DNA of 64,000 nucleotides from Absidia repens (lineage: Eukaryota; Mucoromycota; Mucoromycetes; Mucorales; Cunninghamellaceae), in contig MCGE01000014.1 in assembly GCA_002105175.1 (NCBI GenBank), forward strand, positions 558,001 to 622,000, given 5' to 3'. The position numbers were made by a program, and so were the translations under genes. The notes beneath the pieces are model-generated. The model was given only the letters and a program-made list of their open reading frames with translations. It did not search any database and was not told the origin of the DNA. The number at the start of each line of letters is the position of its first letter. Positions within the stretch are counted from its first letter, which is position 1. Shown in pieces: positions 45,395 through 56,785 of this stretch.

Positions 45395-45735
45395 ATTCAG
45401 ACTCCGCCCACATGATTTAATTTTGCCTCCAATTTTTTTTTTCCTTCATCAAAAGTCTGAATGATATCATGGCAAGGCTCAATGGGGTACTGGTAACCTA
45501 GGATAGTATTAGAACTTGATGTAGGGGCATTTTCAAAAGTGCAAAACAAACATCATGGGGAAACCCTTTCATCTTGGAATCGCGATTTCTAACTTACATC
45601 AGATTAGCCTTCATTGTAGAATAGTGCCAGTAGTTTAGGTAGCGCTAATTGTTATTATTTATACTGTATGCATATCTGAATTAAATGTGCTTTGTCTTTT
45701 ACCATTAATCTAATTTCATGCCTTTTATTGTCTTG
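45395..45735 (+). repeat. Dispersed repeat family A, copy A8 (diverged subtype)
   Basis: Begins TTCAGACTCCGCCCACATGA, has a T/C run, and continues with CATCATGGGGAAACCCTTTC and ATCTTGG. A TCAGATTAGCCTTCATT block, a TGAATTAAATGTGC block and CTTTTATTGTCTTG follow. Compared with A1-A5 it carries the GTGCAAAACAAACATCATGG version of the core, shared with A7 and A9. Confidence 0.7.
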
Positions 45736-46294
45736 TTGATTGGGCATGAGTGTTGTATTCCTGGTTCCTGATTAATAATATATATACATATAAAGAAGTA
45801 TTCTATATCGTCACCATTTGTGTGTCTGCCTTACCACTTCAGTTTATTTTTACATCTGAATCCTCCACCTACTCTCACACTTGTCATTTTACACATCAGA
45901 TTACACATAGCCGCAACCATCCACAGCCTCAAATAAACTATTATCAAGCACACATCCATAGTCTCAAATATCTTCATTTTCTTATAAAAAGACTTGAAAT
46001 TTTATTAAATAAAAACCATATCAATTGTATCACTTATTTTCTACTTCTGTTTATTTATTATCACAACCATCTCAGCCCTTCCTCCAGTAGATTAGTACTA
46101 CTAGTACGATTGTTATAATTTGTACATAGAAAAAAATAGAGTCAATCAAGTAAGTGATATAACAGATTTTCTTTTTATTAAAAACAAAGGGGGCTAAACC
46201 CTTATCTAAGATAAACATCTATGACTTTGAAATTTCATACCTTTCCTCCATTTACATCACCGTATCTAATCCCTTACCTATTTTTTTTTTTTTC

Positions 46295-46362
46295 AACACA
46301 CATAAAAAGCCCCCCCCCATTGACGGCGCGCTGAGCTGGACGGTTGGGCCCCAAGGTGTCCT
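46295..46362 (+). repeat. S element fragment, copy S3
   Basis: CCATTGACGGCGCGCTGAGC and GGACGGTTGGGCCCCAAGG match the first half of S4/S5, preceded by CAACACACATAAAAAGC and a T-run. The second half is absent. Confidence 0.65.
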
Positions 46363-46744
46363 TTTTTTTTCTAAATCACTGCCCAGCCATAGTGCCAAAT
46401 CACATAGTCTTCCATCCCATCCTGTCAACACCGACTCTTCAGAAACGCCCTGCCACCCAGTAGCTACATAATTAATACTATTCTCAACTTTGCTCTTCAA
46501 TATACCCCACTACATCAAAATACACTGTTATAGCTGTTTTTTCACACAAACACATTTTCTTTTCTACGCACAAACTTATAGAGTTGGTAGAAGAAGTCTC
46601 CATAATCCCCAATTCGTCCTTTTTCATACGTGTATATATACATACTTTTTTCTATGCATATGTAATACATATTCGATGAAGCTCATCATGTAAACGTACA
46701 ACAGAGAAACTAATTATAAGAAAGAATATATTTATTTAGATGTA

Positions 46745-47010
46745 GATACAAACGATGACAAACTATTACTAATCTAATGAGTGCTAATCTACTGACGTTC
46801 CCAAATCCTTTATCCAAAATGAAATCGTTTCCCCATGATGTTTGCTTTGCGTTTTCTAAAACGCCCCTGATTCAAGTTCTAACACTAATCCTAGATCACC
46901 AGCCTTGCCACCATACCATTCAGGCTATCATGAAGGAAAAAAATAAAAAAGAAAGAAAAAGAGTGGAAAAAAAAAATGGGGAGCCAAAAAAAAATAGAAA
47001 GCAAAGTGCG
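46745..47010 (-). repeat. Dispersed repeat family A, reverse copy A9 (diverged subtype)
   Basis: The reverse complement contains AACATCATGGGGAAACGATT and CATTTTGGATAAAGG, then an AGTAGATTAGCAC-like block. The A-rich run (complement of the T/C run) lies at 46935-47005. S copies lie directly upstream in its own orientation, the same arrangement as A7/S1 and A8/S2. Confidence 0.7.
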
Positions 47011-47150
47011 GAGCATGAATTTAAGTGAAGGGGCAATCGCCATAATTACCATAGTGCATAATTCGTTTTATCTTTCAGTGGAAAGGCAGTTGCAACCCCT
47101 ATATAGTGAAACTCCAATCTCTCCGACGCCTTTCAAGTAAACTATTATTT

Positions 47151-47252
47151 CAGCACACAAAAAAAACCCATTGACGACGCGCTGAACACGACGGTTGGGC
47201 CTCAAGGGGCTGCCCAACATGGTGCGAAATGTCGGAGGCTTTAATCCCTTCA
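47151..47252 (+). repeat. S element, copy S4
   Basis: CAGCACACA and an A-run lead into CCATTGACGACGCGCTGAAC, then ACGACGGTTGGGCCTCAAGG, GGCTGCCCAACATGGTGCGA and AATGTCGGAGGCTTTAATCC. Together with S5 it forms a direct tandem pair with a period of about 124 bp. The GGAGGCTTTAATCC block resembles a mutated pol III B box, which is only a suggestion. Confidence 0.75.
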
Positions 47253-47271
47253 CTATTTTTTTTTTTTAATT

Positions 47272-47392
47272 CAGCACACATAAACGCACCCCATTGACAT
47301 CGCGGTGAGCACGACGATTGGGCCTCATGGGGCTGCCCATCAAAGTGCGAAATGGCGGAGGTTTTAATCCTATCCCATCAAAACCCACACTT
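47272..47392 (+). repeat. S element, copy S5
   Basis: Direct tandem partner of S4: CAGCACACATAAACGCACC, CCATTGACATCGCGGTGAGC, ACGACGATTGGGCCTCATGG, GGCTGCCCATCAAAGTGCGA, AATGGCGGAGGTTTTAATCC. It then extends further than S4 into TATCCCATCAAAACCCACAC. It is the most complete S copy in the window. Confidence 0.75.
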
Positions 47393-48998
47393 AATAAATA
47401 AAAACTTTGACACCCAATAAATCAAAAGATTTCCAAAAGCTCCAGCGGAGTGCCAGAGCGTTTATTTCATATAGAAAAATGTGTTGTATTTATATATTTT
47501 TTCTATAGTGTGTGAGAATATATAAAGTGTGATCCGTTTATGGATTTGATAATAACAACTATCCTAAGGTGGAGACAAGATGTGACAATAAATATAATAT
47601 CAGTAAAAAAGATGGGGATTGTTAGGGGCTTGGTACAATTTTCGCACGTTCTCATCGAAAAACCTGGAATTTCTATAACTTTGTACATATTCGTTCTGTA
47701 CTTACACTATTTTCAAATAATAAAAAAAGAGAGTGCAACATTTACAGTAGTGTGAAGAAAAGTCATACCGAGACAGAATAAATATAAGAAAAGCACAAAA
47801 ATTTAAAACGTCCTATTTGCGATTATCCATGGCATTACATGGCACAATTATAAAATAAAAAGCGGTTCACATAATATGGTAAAAGGGATAAATGATACGA
47901 TAATAAAATAATAAGCAGTGATAAAGAAAAAGAGGGTAATAAAATAAAATCTAAAAGGGATGTGTAGCGGTACTAGAAAAAAGAATTGTAATGATAGTAC
48001 CTTTGACGTGCTGGTAGATCTCGAATGAATGTGGCGGAGGAGTCAATTCTTTTTGTTCCATGATAAGATTATTAATGCGACGATAATGTGCAAAAAAAAA
48101 AAAAAAAAAAAATGAAAAAAAGAAAAAAAAAAAAAGAAACAAAAGAATAAAATAGAGCAGCAGTAATCTTGCAATTTTTTACTTTCTGACAGTACATATG
48201 TGCAAGGTTATAATGTATCTGGGCTGGACCACCTGCAAAATTCAAATTCCGTCTTTTTCGAAGAGTACGTGCGAAAATCGTGCTGTACCTATCCCTAACA
48301 TCCCCCCATTTCCGTATGATGCTGTCGGGGTTTTTCTGTTTTTCTTTTTGGTTATTCAACCCAGAAACATGATCTAAGCAAAAGACTATGATATGGATGT
48401 GATAACAATAAAAATAAAAAAAAGGATAGCGAATACTTTATTTGATCTAAGCAATATTTATATAGTATGTCATCTTTTATGTTGGATCCATTTGAAAGAG
48501 ATAGGGACTGGTATACATAAGTTTTACTGTCAAGAATAACCCCATTTACAGAAAAAAAAAATCAAGCACATTTCTTTCTTTTCAGCGATTACTACCGCTA
48601 TATTAAATTTTTCTCGTTGACTTCCAGTGATTTTATGACGGTTCTAATAATCAGCATGGGTGCAAAAAGGAAAAAAAAATGTTCTGTCTTTCTCAACTGT
48701 TAGACATTTCAACCAGGTTGAATGTGACAACAGCAACAACGCGTTGGGTCCTTTGTGTTACTACTCGGAGTATGAATGCAAAAGTAAAAATCCAAGATTT
48801 GAGGTAAAAAAAAAAATCCTTTTTTTTTTCTTGTTGTTTCTTTTTCCTAACCTTTGCCAGCTCCCCTATAACTATACACATTTACTATACCCTTTATTAA
48901 AAACTTCGGATCTTATATTATAGTCTGTATCATACATCTATACCTGTACGCGCTTGTTTTTATTCTCTCCTTTTTGCCCATACCCAAATTTTGCTATC
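47393..48998. other. Intergenic with one odd open segment
   Basis: The S5 flank AAAAGCTCCAGCGGAG (shared with S1) ends near 47460. The rest is AT-rich with a broken A-run at 48090-48135. A minus-strand segment at 48359-48170 is listed separately. The last 100 bases before 48999 are C/T-rich, the TBC gene leader. Confidence 0.4.
48150..48365 (-). pseudogene. Possible MADF-like DNA-binding fragment
   Basis: A minus-strand open stretch reads SIIRKWGDVRDRYSTIFART, then HYNLAHMYCQ. The W..VRDRY pattern resembles the third helix of MADF/Myb-SANT-like domains, which are common in transposon-derived proteins. It has no convincing start, and the frame runs into a broken A/T tract. It may be a domesticated or dead transposon fragment, or chance. 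Confidence 0.2.
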
Positions 48999-50123
48999 AT
49001 GTCCTCCTCACAATTACTGCTTGCACCTGAAGTACTCAATCGACTTCATCAATTGCAGCAAGCCGATCGCCCCGTGTCAGTGGACGAAATATTGCATGCA
49101 GCTAATTTGAATCATCTTGCCTTGCCTGTGCAACAACCCACTCAATCCAAGTCAGCAGAAATTCCTCGTATGACTAAACACCAACATGACAGCCGCACTC
49201 AAAACGCAAACACAGTAACACCCTTACGTTTAGAAAAGTCGACTTCCACTTTGACGCTTGCTGAACGTCGACATATTCCAGTAACCTCTGAGAAATTGAC
49301 GTTAGACACCAGCATCCCTCAGCTGGCACAAGGCACCACTGAACAGCAAAAAGAACTACCAGCAACAAAATCTGATTCATCCTTTGATCATTATGACCAA
49401 TTGGAAAAACTCGAAATAGAAAATGCCAAAATGTCTGCACAGGTAACACAATGATATGATTTGTGTTTTTAAATACAGGTTACTGATGATTTTTTATTTC
49501 ATTGATCCTAGGTCTCAATAGAATACTTTTCATCGCACTTGGAACGACAAAATGCTATACTTCAATCAGAATCCAACTCAGTCTCTATGAAACCAAATCA
49601 ATTGAAGGCCGAGATTGACACCATATGGCACATGATGGCTGACAACAATAGTGAATGCCAAATCAATCAGATCAACACGAATCTTTCATTGGAATCACCA
49701 ACACCCGATGGTAACTTGGATTGGGAACTGTGGCAATGTTTGGTGGATGATTATCCTACAGCTGCTGTCAAACAGCCTTATTTGATATCCGCAATTATTC
49801 GCAATGGTGGTATCCCTCAACCTCTTCGGTGCATCTTATGGCAAGCTATGACTCAATCTTTTTCACAGCGTTTGGAAACCGTGTATGAAGATTTGGTCAA
49901 TGGTATCGATGGCTCATTCTCACCTTACGCCCAAGTCATTCAACGTGATCTTTCTCACATATTTGCTACTGTGGAAATGTTCAAAGGTGACTCTGGCCGC
50001 CAAATTCAACCAGCGATGGGACGTCTCTTGACAAGCTATAGTGCCTATGATTCTCAGGTTGGCTATAGTCAAGGTCTTGTATTTTTGGCAGGTCCGTTGC
50101 TGATGACGGTAAGAAAAGCAATA

Positions 50124-50164
<41 letters not shown>

Positions 50165-52595
50165 TGAATCCAGTACTGATATCACTGTTTGTGCTGATTT
50201 TACTTTTTTAGATACCTGAAAAACAAGCTTTCTGCGTATTTGTTAGGTAAAGAAAACAAAAGGATCAACACATTGCGTCTGGTTTCTCATTCGTTTTTCT
50301 GTTTTCAGATTGATGGAAACCCACGAAATGCGAACAATGTTTATTCTCAACAAGCAAAGACTGCACCTTCGACTGTATCAATTCCAAACATTGTTGTTAC
50401 AGCTTTGCCCTCTTTTGAATGCCCATTTGACTCGTCACTCGATTTCTCCTGTGATGTATGCTGGTCAATGGTTTCTCACGCTATTCGCCAGTGTTTTACC
50501 TCTTCATATTGTGGTTCGAATCTATGACTTGGCTTTCGCGGAAGGTGCGGTGGATACAATGACTCGGGTGGCTATTACAATGATGCAGAAGAACGAAAAG
50601 GCACTGTTGAATATGGAAGATTCTGAACAGATATTGATGTACCTCAGCACCAATGAATTTTATGAAGCGGCCTACCAATCAGATGCTGAAGCTCTTATTT
50701 TGGATGTTGTGGCACTCTCCAATTCTATTACCAAAACCAAGATGGAAAACATTGCTGCTGCATATGACAAGGATTTAGGATCGGATAATGTGTCGGCTCA
50801 TCAGTTGTTATCTATTGAATTCGGTGGTCGGAAAGCAAATGGCACCAGGAGCAACATCAACGCCAACAGTAAGCGCAACTCTTGGTTCCCTTGGAAGGTT
50901 AGCAAAACTTCGACAACAACAATTTCTACCTTGGATCACACACCTACTACACCCGTGATACCTCTTCTTATGTCGTCATCACCAACCAACTTCGATTCTC
51001 AGCATCATCATGATACGGAATGCACGGAGCACATGCTACGCCAGCAAGCAGAGGAATTAGTTGACACCTTATCTCAGCTACAAAAAGATCATTCTCATCT
51101 CACTGATCAAGTCAACGCTTTGAAATTGGACGCCATTGGTTACACAGCAGTCAACAAAAATTTGGTGGAGCATAACTCTGTGTTGACAAGACGACTCGAC
51201 AATGGCAGACAGGAAGATCGCCAATTCTCATCTACTGGACAATATTTTGAATCTCCTTCGTTCAGTTCCACTCCATACGCTGCGGAAACAAATCTCTCTT
51301 CCCTAGTGAATAAAACCAATGATTCTCGATTACAAGTACTGGAACAAGATCAAGAATTCTGCTCGTTTGTGTCTTCATTACGCTCAACTGGTGATTTTGG
51401 TACTTTGATTGCGTCTGCCTTATCTACTTCGACTACATATGATGTCACCACTGGGAATATTAGGCACCCGAGAAAGGATTGTATTGACAATTATGACCAA
51501 GAAAATGGCTGCCAAAATAAAATCGAGGACGTCAACGGTTTGATGGATACAATGGATTCACCTAGATCGGCTATTGAAATTGAAGACGCCACAGCAATAA
51601 CGGCAGCAACCAATCATGGCGATTATGATGTCTGCAAACTGGATGCATCTACTCAGGAACTGCTAGCAATGAAATTAGCCAACTTCGAATTGGGGCAAAA
51701 ATATGACGACATGTGCGACGAAAATGAATCACTCAAAGACAAACTGGCCCTTTCTCACAACAAAGAACAAATGTATTTGGATCAAATGGCGGTGCTGGAA
51801 AAAGTGCGTGAAGATCAAGCTCAAGAAATCGACACTATGGTCAATGCCAACGAGAGACTCTCGGAACGTATCATGGCGGTCAAGCAAACATCAGCAGAAT
51901 TGCATATGGAAAAACTCACTTTGATGGAGCAACGCACTCAACTGGAAACGGAGGTCAGTGATCTGAAACGGGAAAAACAAGAATATCTTATGCCCCGGGA
52001 TTCGTTTAGCGAAGAAGTCTTTGCGGCACACCACACACTTTTTGGAGAAGGTTCGGTTTTCCAGAAACAGCAACAACAAAAACACCATGTTACAAATCCT
52101 ACATACAGCAACAACGGCAACGACGACGACTGCAGCAACAATGATTATCAGCGAAAATATGTGGATTCGGAAATACGCTGCCGTGAATTGGAAAAACTAC
52201 TTGCCGAGACCAAAGTTAAGCTCGTGGAATATGAAGCATCACCAGCACCAACTCAAAAACGACCCACATCGTTTGCAGCAATTAGAGGTAGCGGCAATAG
52301 CAATATCCATGGACTAGTACTGATGACAAGAGGGGCAGGGATTGGATCTACAGCAATGACAAGGGATGATTCAGCAGCCACTCGGGCGTCGATCGACAGC
52401 ATGTCCACAACCGCGTCATCCAAACGATCTAGTGTATATTCCCGTCTTTGGAACTCGATTAGCACCCCTACTACACCTTCCTCGACCGACGTATTACCTT
52501 TTAGCAACGATAGCAACAATAGCAACAATAGTGGTAAATCAGAAGCTCAGTATCAATCACCAACCATTGTCCATTCTGAATTTACACCCATTTGA
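48999..52595 (+). CDS. TBC-domain (Rab GAP-like) protein with C-terminal coiled coil
   Basis: Four exons (48999-49442, 49512-50108, 50212-50246, 50309-52595) give 1120 residues. The TBC domain runs from about 245 (NGGIPQPLRCILWQAM) to about 460. Motif A reads IQRDLSHIF (291-299), where the family has I..D..RTF. So the arginine-finger position, residue 297, is His. Motif B, VGYSQGLVFLAG, keeps the glutamine finger (Gln335). Later the protein has coiled-coil stretches at about 600-640 and 800-900, a Gln/His/Asn-rich linker, and a Ser/Thr-rich tail. The domain order resembles Gyp5/EVI5-type GAPs for secretory Rabs; that link is inference. A TA microsatellite lies in intron 2. Confidence 0.9.
50128..50162. 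repeat. (TA)n microsatellite in an intron
   Basis: About 17 TA copies within the second intron of the TBC gene. Confidence 0.85.
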
Positions 52596-53097
52596 ATTTC
52601 GGAAAAACCATTCTATTTGTTTATCCTACCACCTCACCTGTGGATAGTGTTACCCTCATCCCCTATTACCCCTTCCCTTTTTTTTTTTTTTTTTTTTTTA
52701 CTCCTTTATGAATACAGCTGATCAGTTTGGTTACCCCTCGTATCCATTTGTCATTTTTTGCACCCCATGATATCATTCTTTTTGCAGTTAACTACTTTTT
52801 TATATTTGTATATCTCCCTGTCATCCATTCCCTCTTTATTTTATTTTAGTTATTTATTTTTGTTATATGTGTATATGAATTATGTGTGCATCAATTGCCC
52901 ATGTTCATTAATAAAAATAAAAATATTATCCCAAAACTTTATATTGTCTCCTAACAAATGAATTGACTACTCCTTATTTTTCTTGTGAATGTTTTCTTCA
53001 AAAGCGCTCGACTAGAAGTAATGTTTTTATTATTATTACTCTTCTTTTTCTTTCTTTTCCATTATCCATTTCCCCTATTATAAAAAAAAAAAAAATC
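52596..53097. other. Intergenic: TBC 3' flank and START-gene promoter
   Basis: A T-run lies at 52678-52699 and overlapping AATAAA-like signals occur at about 52909-52923. A C/T-rich leader and an A-run precede the next ATG. No gene is seen. Confidence 0.45.
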
Positions 53098-54246
53098 ATG
53101 ACCATCCCCGAACCAGCACCTATTCGTCATCAAAAAGTCATTGATGATGGTATGGCCAATTTGGAAAAGTACGCTGATTCATCATTGGAAGGATGGCAAT
53201 TTGTGTCGGAAAAGAACGGTGTAAAGTTGTACTCAAGAAAACCCGAAGATCCCAGTCAGCCAATGATTTACCGTGGTGATTACCATTACGCCAAAGCACC
53301 TGCTCATTTAAGTCCCATTGATGCAACCACTCCTATCATTTTTGCGAGTTCTAGAAAAACATGTATGTCATATCATCTCCATGTGGATCATGAATTAAAT
53401 GACTAATTTTGTTTTTTTCATCTCAATAGTTGATAGTCGGTTTGATGATTCAGAAATCCGTGTGATCCGGTCTCGCTATAGTTCTATCTCGTATGGTAAA
53501 TCCAAAGCCGTTTGGCCCATCACGTAAGTAAAACTCCGACGGACGGCCACAAAAATTCAGGGGTAAATTTTTTGCCCTCCCTCCCCCCCCCTCCTCGAAA
53601 AAACAAAACCACGCATCTCACTCTCATTTTTGTTGAAAAAAGGCCGCGTGATTTTTCAACTGTGACATTACGATCCTTTGACGACGAAACGGCGTACTTT
53701 GGACTTTTTTCTGCTGTAGACGACGAAATCAATCCACCTGTAGAAGGGTATGTGCGAGGCCAATTAGTATGTACGGGATGGAAAATTTACCGAGATCACA
53801 CGAATGGCGGTCTGATGATTATCCTAATTAACCAAACCGATTTGGCAGGCTCTGTTCCTCCAGCCTTGGCGAAATCCACTTTGCAACAAATGCCTCTTCT
53901 GACTGCGAAACTAGCTCAATACCATGATAAATATGGGACCCCTCCCAATACCACCATGGTGCCTGCCACACCAGTGAATTATTTGGGTGAGGATTTTGAT
54001 CATATCAGCCAGACGTATACATTGCATTTGGGGTACTCGCCTGAAAAAGATGAAAAAACGGACGGTGCAGCCGCTGATATCAAATGTTGTGATCTCATGT
54101 ATGCCAAAGGCTTTGATGTGCAGGTGCAAGGCCAGGCCCAATACGAAGTCACCAAATCAACCAAGAAAAATTCTTATTCCGTTGTCCATGTTTCCCATGT
54201 GGTTGGCTCTGTTACTATTCAAATTGTTAAATCAAAGAATAAATAA
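53098..54246 (+). CDS. START-domain lipid-binding protein
   Basis: Three exons (53098-53362, 53430-53523, 53643-54246) give 320 residues. The START fold covers nearly the whole chain from about residue 25: WQFVSEKNGVKLYSRKP, IYRGDYHY, SRKTFDSRFDDSEI, then YSSISYGKSKAVWPITPRDF and TVTLRSFDDETAYF. The last two are the signature strands and turn of the family. Near the end, LTAKLAQYHDKYG is the closing amphipathic helix. START domains carry sterols or phospholipids in a hydrophobic tunnel. There is no signal peptide or membrane helix, so a soluble cytosolic protein is expected, and the ligand is unknown. Intron 2 ends in an A-rich acceptor (AAAAAAG). Confidence 0.92.
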
Positions 54247-54409
54247 ATAAAGACGTATAGAGTAGGAGGGGGGTTTTCAACCGACAATATGCTTGTTTTT
54301 GTTTTTTATTTTTGAAATGCAATGGGAATGGAATATAAATCAATTGGGTTATATTTCCTTATTTGTGAATGACGGTCTTCGAAAGAATTTCGGCCATGGT
54401 ATTTACCTT

Positions 54410-54414
<5 letters not shown>

Positions 54415-54442
<28 letters not shown>
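54415..54442. repeat. Poly(A) run of about 27
   Basis: Homopolymer tract in non-coding DNA about 170 bp after the START gene stop. The segment 54450-54900 beyond holds no supported gene. Confidence 0.85.
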
Positions 54443-54904
54443 GCAAAAAAAACCATCGGGAGTCTCGGAAAACTTCTGCTTTATTAGTTAGATAAGCGAA
54501 ATAAAAAAGTCGTACTTTATATAGTCACCTTGTTTTTGTCTTTACTTGAAAATATACGCTAAAGTGTTTACTTTGGTATACATATTATCTTCATCATCTC
54601 GTAGAGTTACCTTTTTGTTATTTTGATCCAGCTTGACACAAAATCCCCTTCTTATTGGCTTTTGACTTAAGTTTTTTTGTTGCTCAAGAGGATGACATCT
54701 TATTTTCGTGTATATATAATGTATGTGTGAGAAAATCTGGTCTACGTAGGTCGATTGTGACTTGATAAGTGTTTTCTCCTCAACACTCTCCAATGCCCTT
54801 CGACTATTATATTATATTTTTATACTTCCATCACTGCTTATATTCCAAATGTTCATCCCTTCTTATTTTGTTAGATGTGCACTGCCATTTCTTAAAAAAA
54901 AAAA

Positions 54905-55830
54905 AGCATTTCACATTCCGCCCACATGAATATTTATTTATTTCCAATTTTTTTTTTCGCCCCACTCCCTCTCTTTCTTTCAATTTCTTTTTTTTTCATT
55001 TTTTCTTCGCCACTCAACTTTTATGGGGTTATCTTGGACCTAGAACTGTATCAGGACTATTTTAGAAAGGGTTTCAGCTCAAGGATTTCAAGATGGATGG
55101 GGAAACCCTTTCATTTTGGATCTAGGATCGGAGTGCACCATTAGTTGGCTTTTTGGAGCCATCATTAGTTTAGTGTTAGTGTTTGTGTGTCATAGTTTTA
55201 TCAACAGCTCAATAAAATATGTCTTTTTTTTTTTTTTACATGCCCTAATGATCAACGTCCCTTAAGTCTCTCACATGTCTTGTACCATAGATCCTTTTTG
55301 ATTGGTATGGACCGTTGTTATGCTTTGATAACATTGGCCCCTCCAGTATTTATTTCGTATATGTAGTATATTAGATACCCTTTTGTGATCGCACCTTTAG
55401 ATTAGAGCAGGCCATTCCTCTGAACTCCCATTAATCTTTCCTGCTAATCCCTCACATACTACCTCCATTAGATCCTTTCATTAGATCACTTGTGACCAAG
55501 AACCTCTCATCTTTAGTTGAGTACATATCAATATACTTCAATAAAATATTCCTTTTCATTAGTTAATCACTCTTTGACCCATATGATAGTAAGACACGTT
55601 GTTATTGTTGATCTCTTATGAGTGCCATATCAAACACCTGTTTTCTAGTTCACCCACCTTGTCCACTTTTCTCATGCTCCCTCCCTCCCCCCCCTCAATA
55701 CACTAGGAACTGGCTGACAATCCTGGGTCATTCGATACGAAATGTAGGCATATTGTTACTCTACACAATCAATATTCAAGGAATCAGCCATGAATAATCT
55801 TCCCTATAAAATATTAGTCTCCGCTTGATT
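54905..55830 (+). repeat. Dispersed repeat family A, copy A4
   Basis: It starts at TTTCACATTCCGCCCACATG and has a long T/C run ending in GCCACTCAACTTTTATGGGG. The core (AGGGTTTCAGCTCAAGGATT, TTTCATTTTGGATCTAGGAT) is followed by CACCATTAGTTGGCTTTTTG. AATAAA blocks at about 55209 and 55541, AACACCTGTTTTCTAG, and the end block TCATTCGATACGAAATGTAG complete it. It is one of the best-preserved copies. Confidence 0.8.
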
Positions 55831-55929
55831 AGACATACTATGCAACAGTTCATTGATTTTTATTATGTAGGACATAATAATGATAATAACGCCCCCCCCA
55901 CCTCCTTCATTATGAAAGCCAAAACGAAA

Positions 55930-56060
55930 ATCACTGGAATTCTGACCAAAGTGTGAAACAGCGTAGGTATCGATACCCACCCTTCCAGTCGAGGCATTAC
56001 CTACTAAAGTGTAAACTATGGCGAGTGTCGAATCTCATCCCAATATGATCCACATTTCAA
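55930..56060 (+). repeat. S element, degenerate copy S6
   Basis: AAAGTGTAAACTATGGCGAG, TGTCGAATCTCATCCCAATA and TGATCCACATTT correspond to the second half of S5. An earlier CCAAAGTGTGAAACAGCG, followed by the small palindrome GGTATCGATACC, may be a second partial unit. The match is partial and the boundaries are uncertain. Confidence 0.45.
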
Positions 56061-56785
56061 CAACAGCAACAACATTTCTGACACCCAATAGGTTGTTTTT
56101 TGTTTGTTTTACTAGTGTTGGAATGTTTAAATCCCGAATGATCCTGTATTTTTTGGATTTGGGAGAGTAAAATGATAGTGTCCCGAGTCTTGACCGGCAA
56201 AGTCATGGATGCTGGGTGTATATGCGGAGAAATAATCAATGATGTACCTTTTGTGTGTGTGTGTGAACGAAAAGTATGTTGTGAACTGTATCATAATGTG
56301 ATACGGGTGGGGGGGGGGAGTTGCGGAGGGTCAATCCACGTGCTTGCTAAATGTAAAAAGAGATCTCCGCATGTAAACTGACATCATTCAAATCGATCGT
56401 TTTATTATATCTTTTTTGATTGATCTTTTTCTAGTGGATAATAGCATAGTATTGATGGGGTGATTTTATATTTATTCAAAGTAAAAAGACAAATTCTATC
56501 AGTAAAAGTAAAAATAAAGATTAAAGGTGAAATAGAATCAAGTTTGATCTGGACCGGCGCGCTCCATCATCAAATGTGTCCTACGGGGATGCGGCAAATC
56601 AGTATAAAGCCAAAAAAAATAAATCATGAACCTTGTTCAATAAAACAAAATAAACGTTGGTATAATATCATTTTTATTCAAACTATATACAAGGACATAT
56701 AAAAAATAAATATTCAATTCAAAATTCTAACTAAAATATACAATCTAACTAAAGAATAGAGTGGGGAAAGGAAAATGACAGTAAA
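56061..56785. other. Intergenic, nothing supported
   Basis: It contains a short G-run (56310-56319) and minus-strand 3' flank signals (TTTATT near 56673) for the zinc-finger gene. No gene is visible. Confidence 0.4.

Noticed and set aside
45750..46118. 122-codon plus-strand open frame in the repeat island
   Set aside because: Biased Tyr/His/Ile/Leu composition, no domain, and it covers AT-rich repeat flank.
54542..54793. 83-codon minus-strand open frame after the START gene
   Set aside because: Has no ATG start, no splice partner and no recognisable domain.
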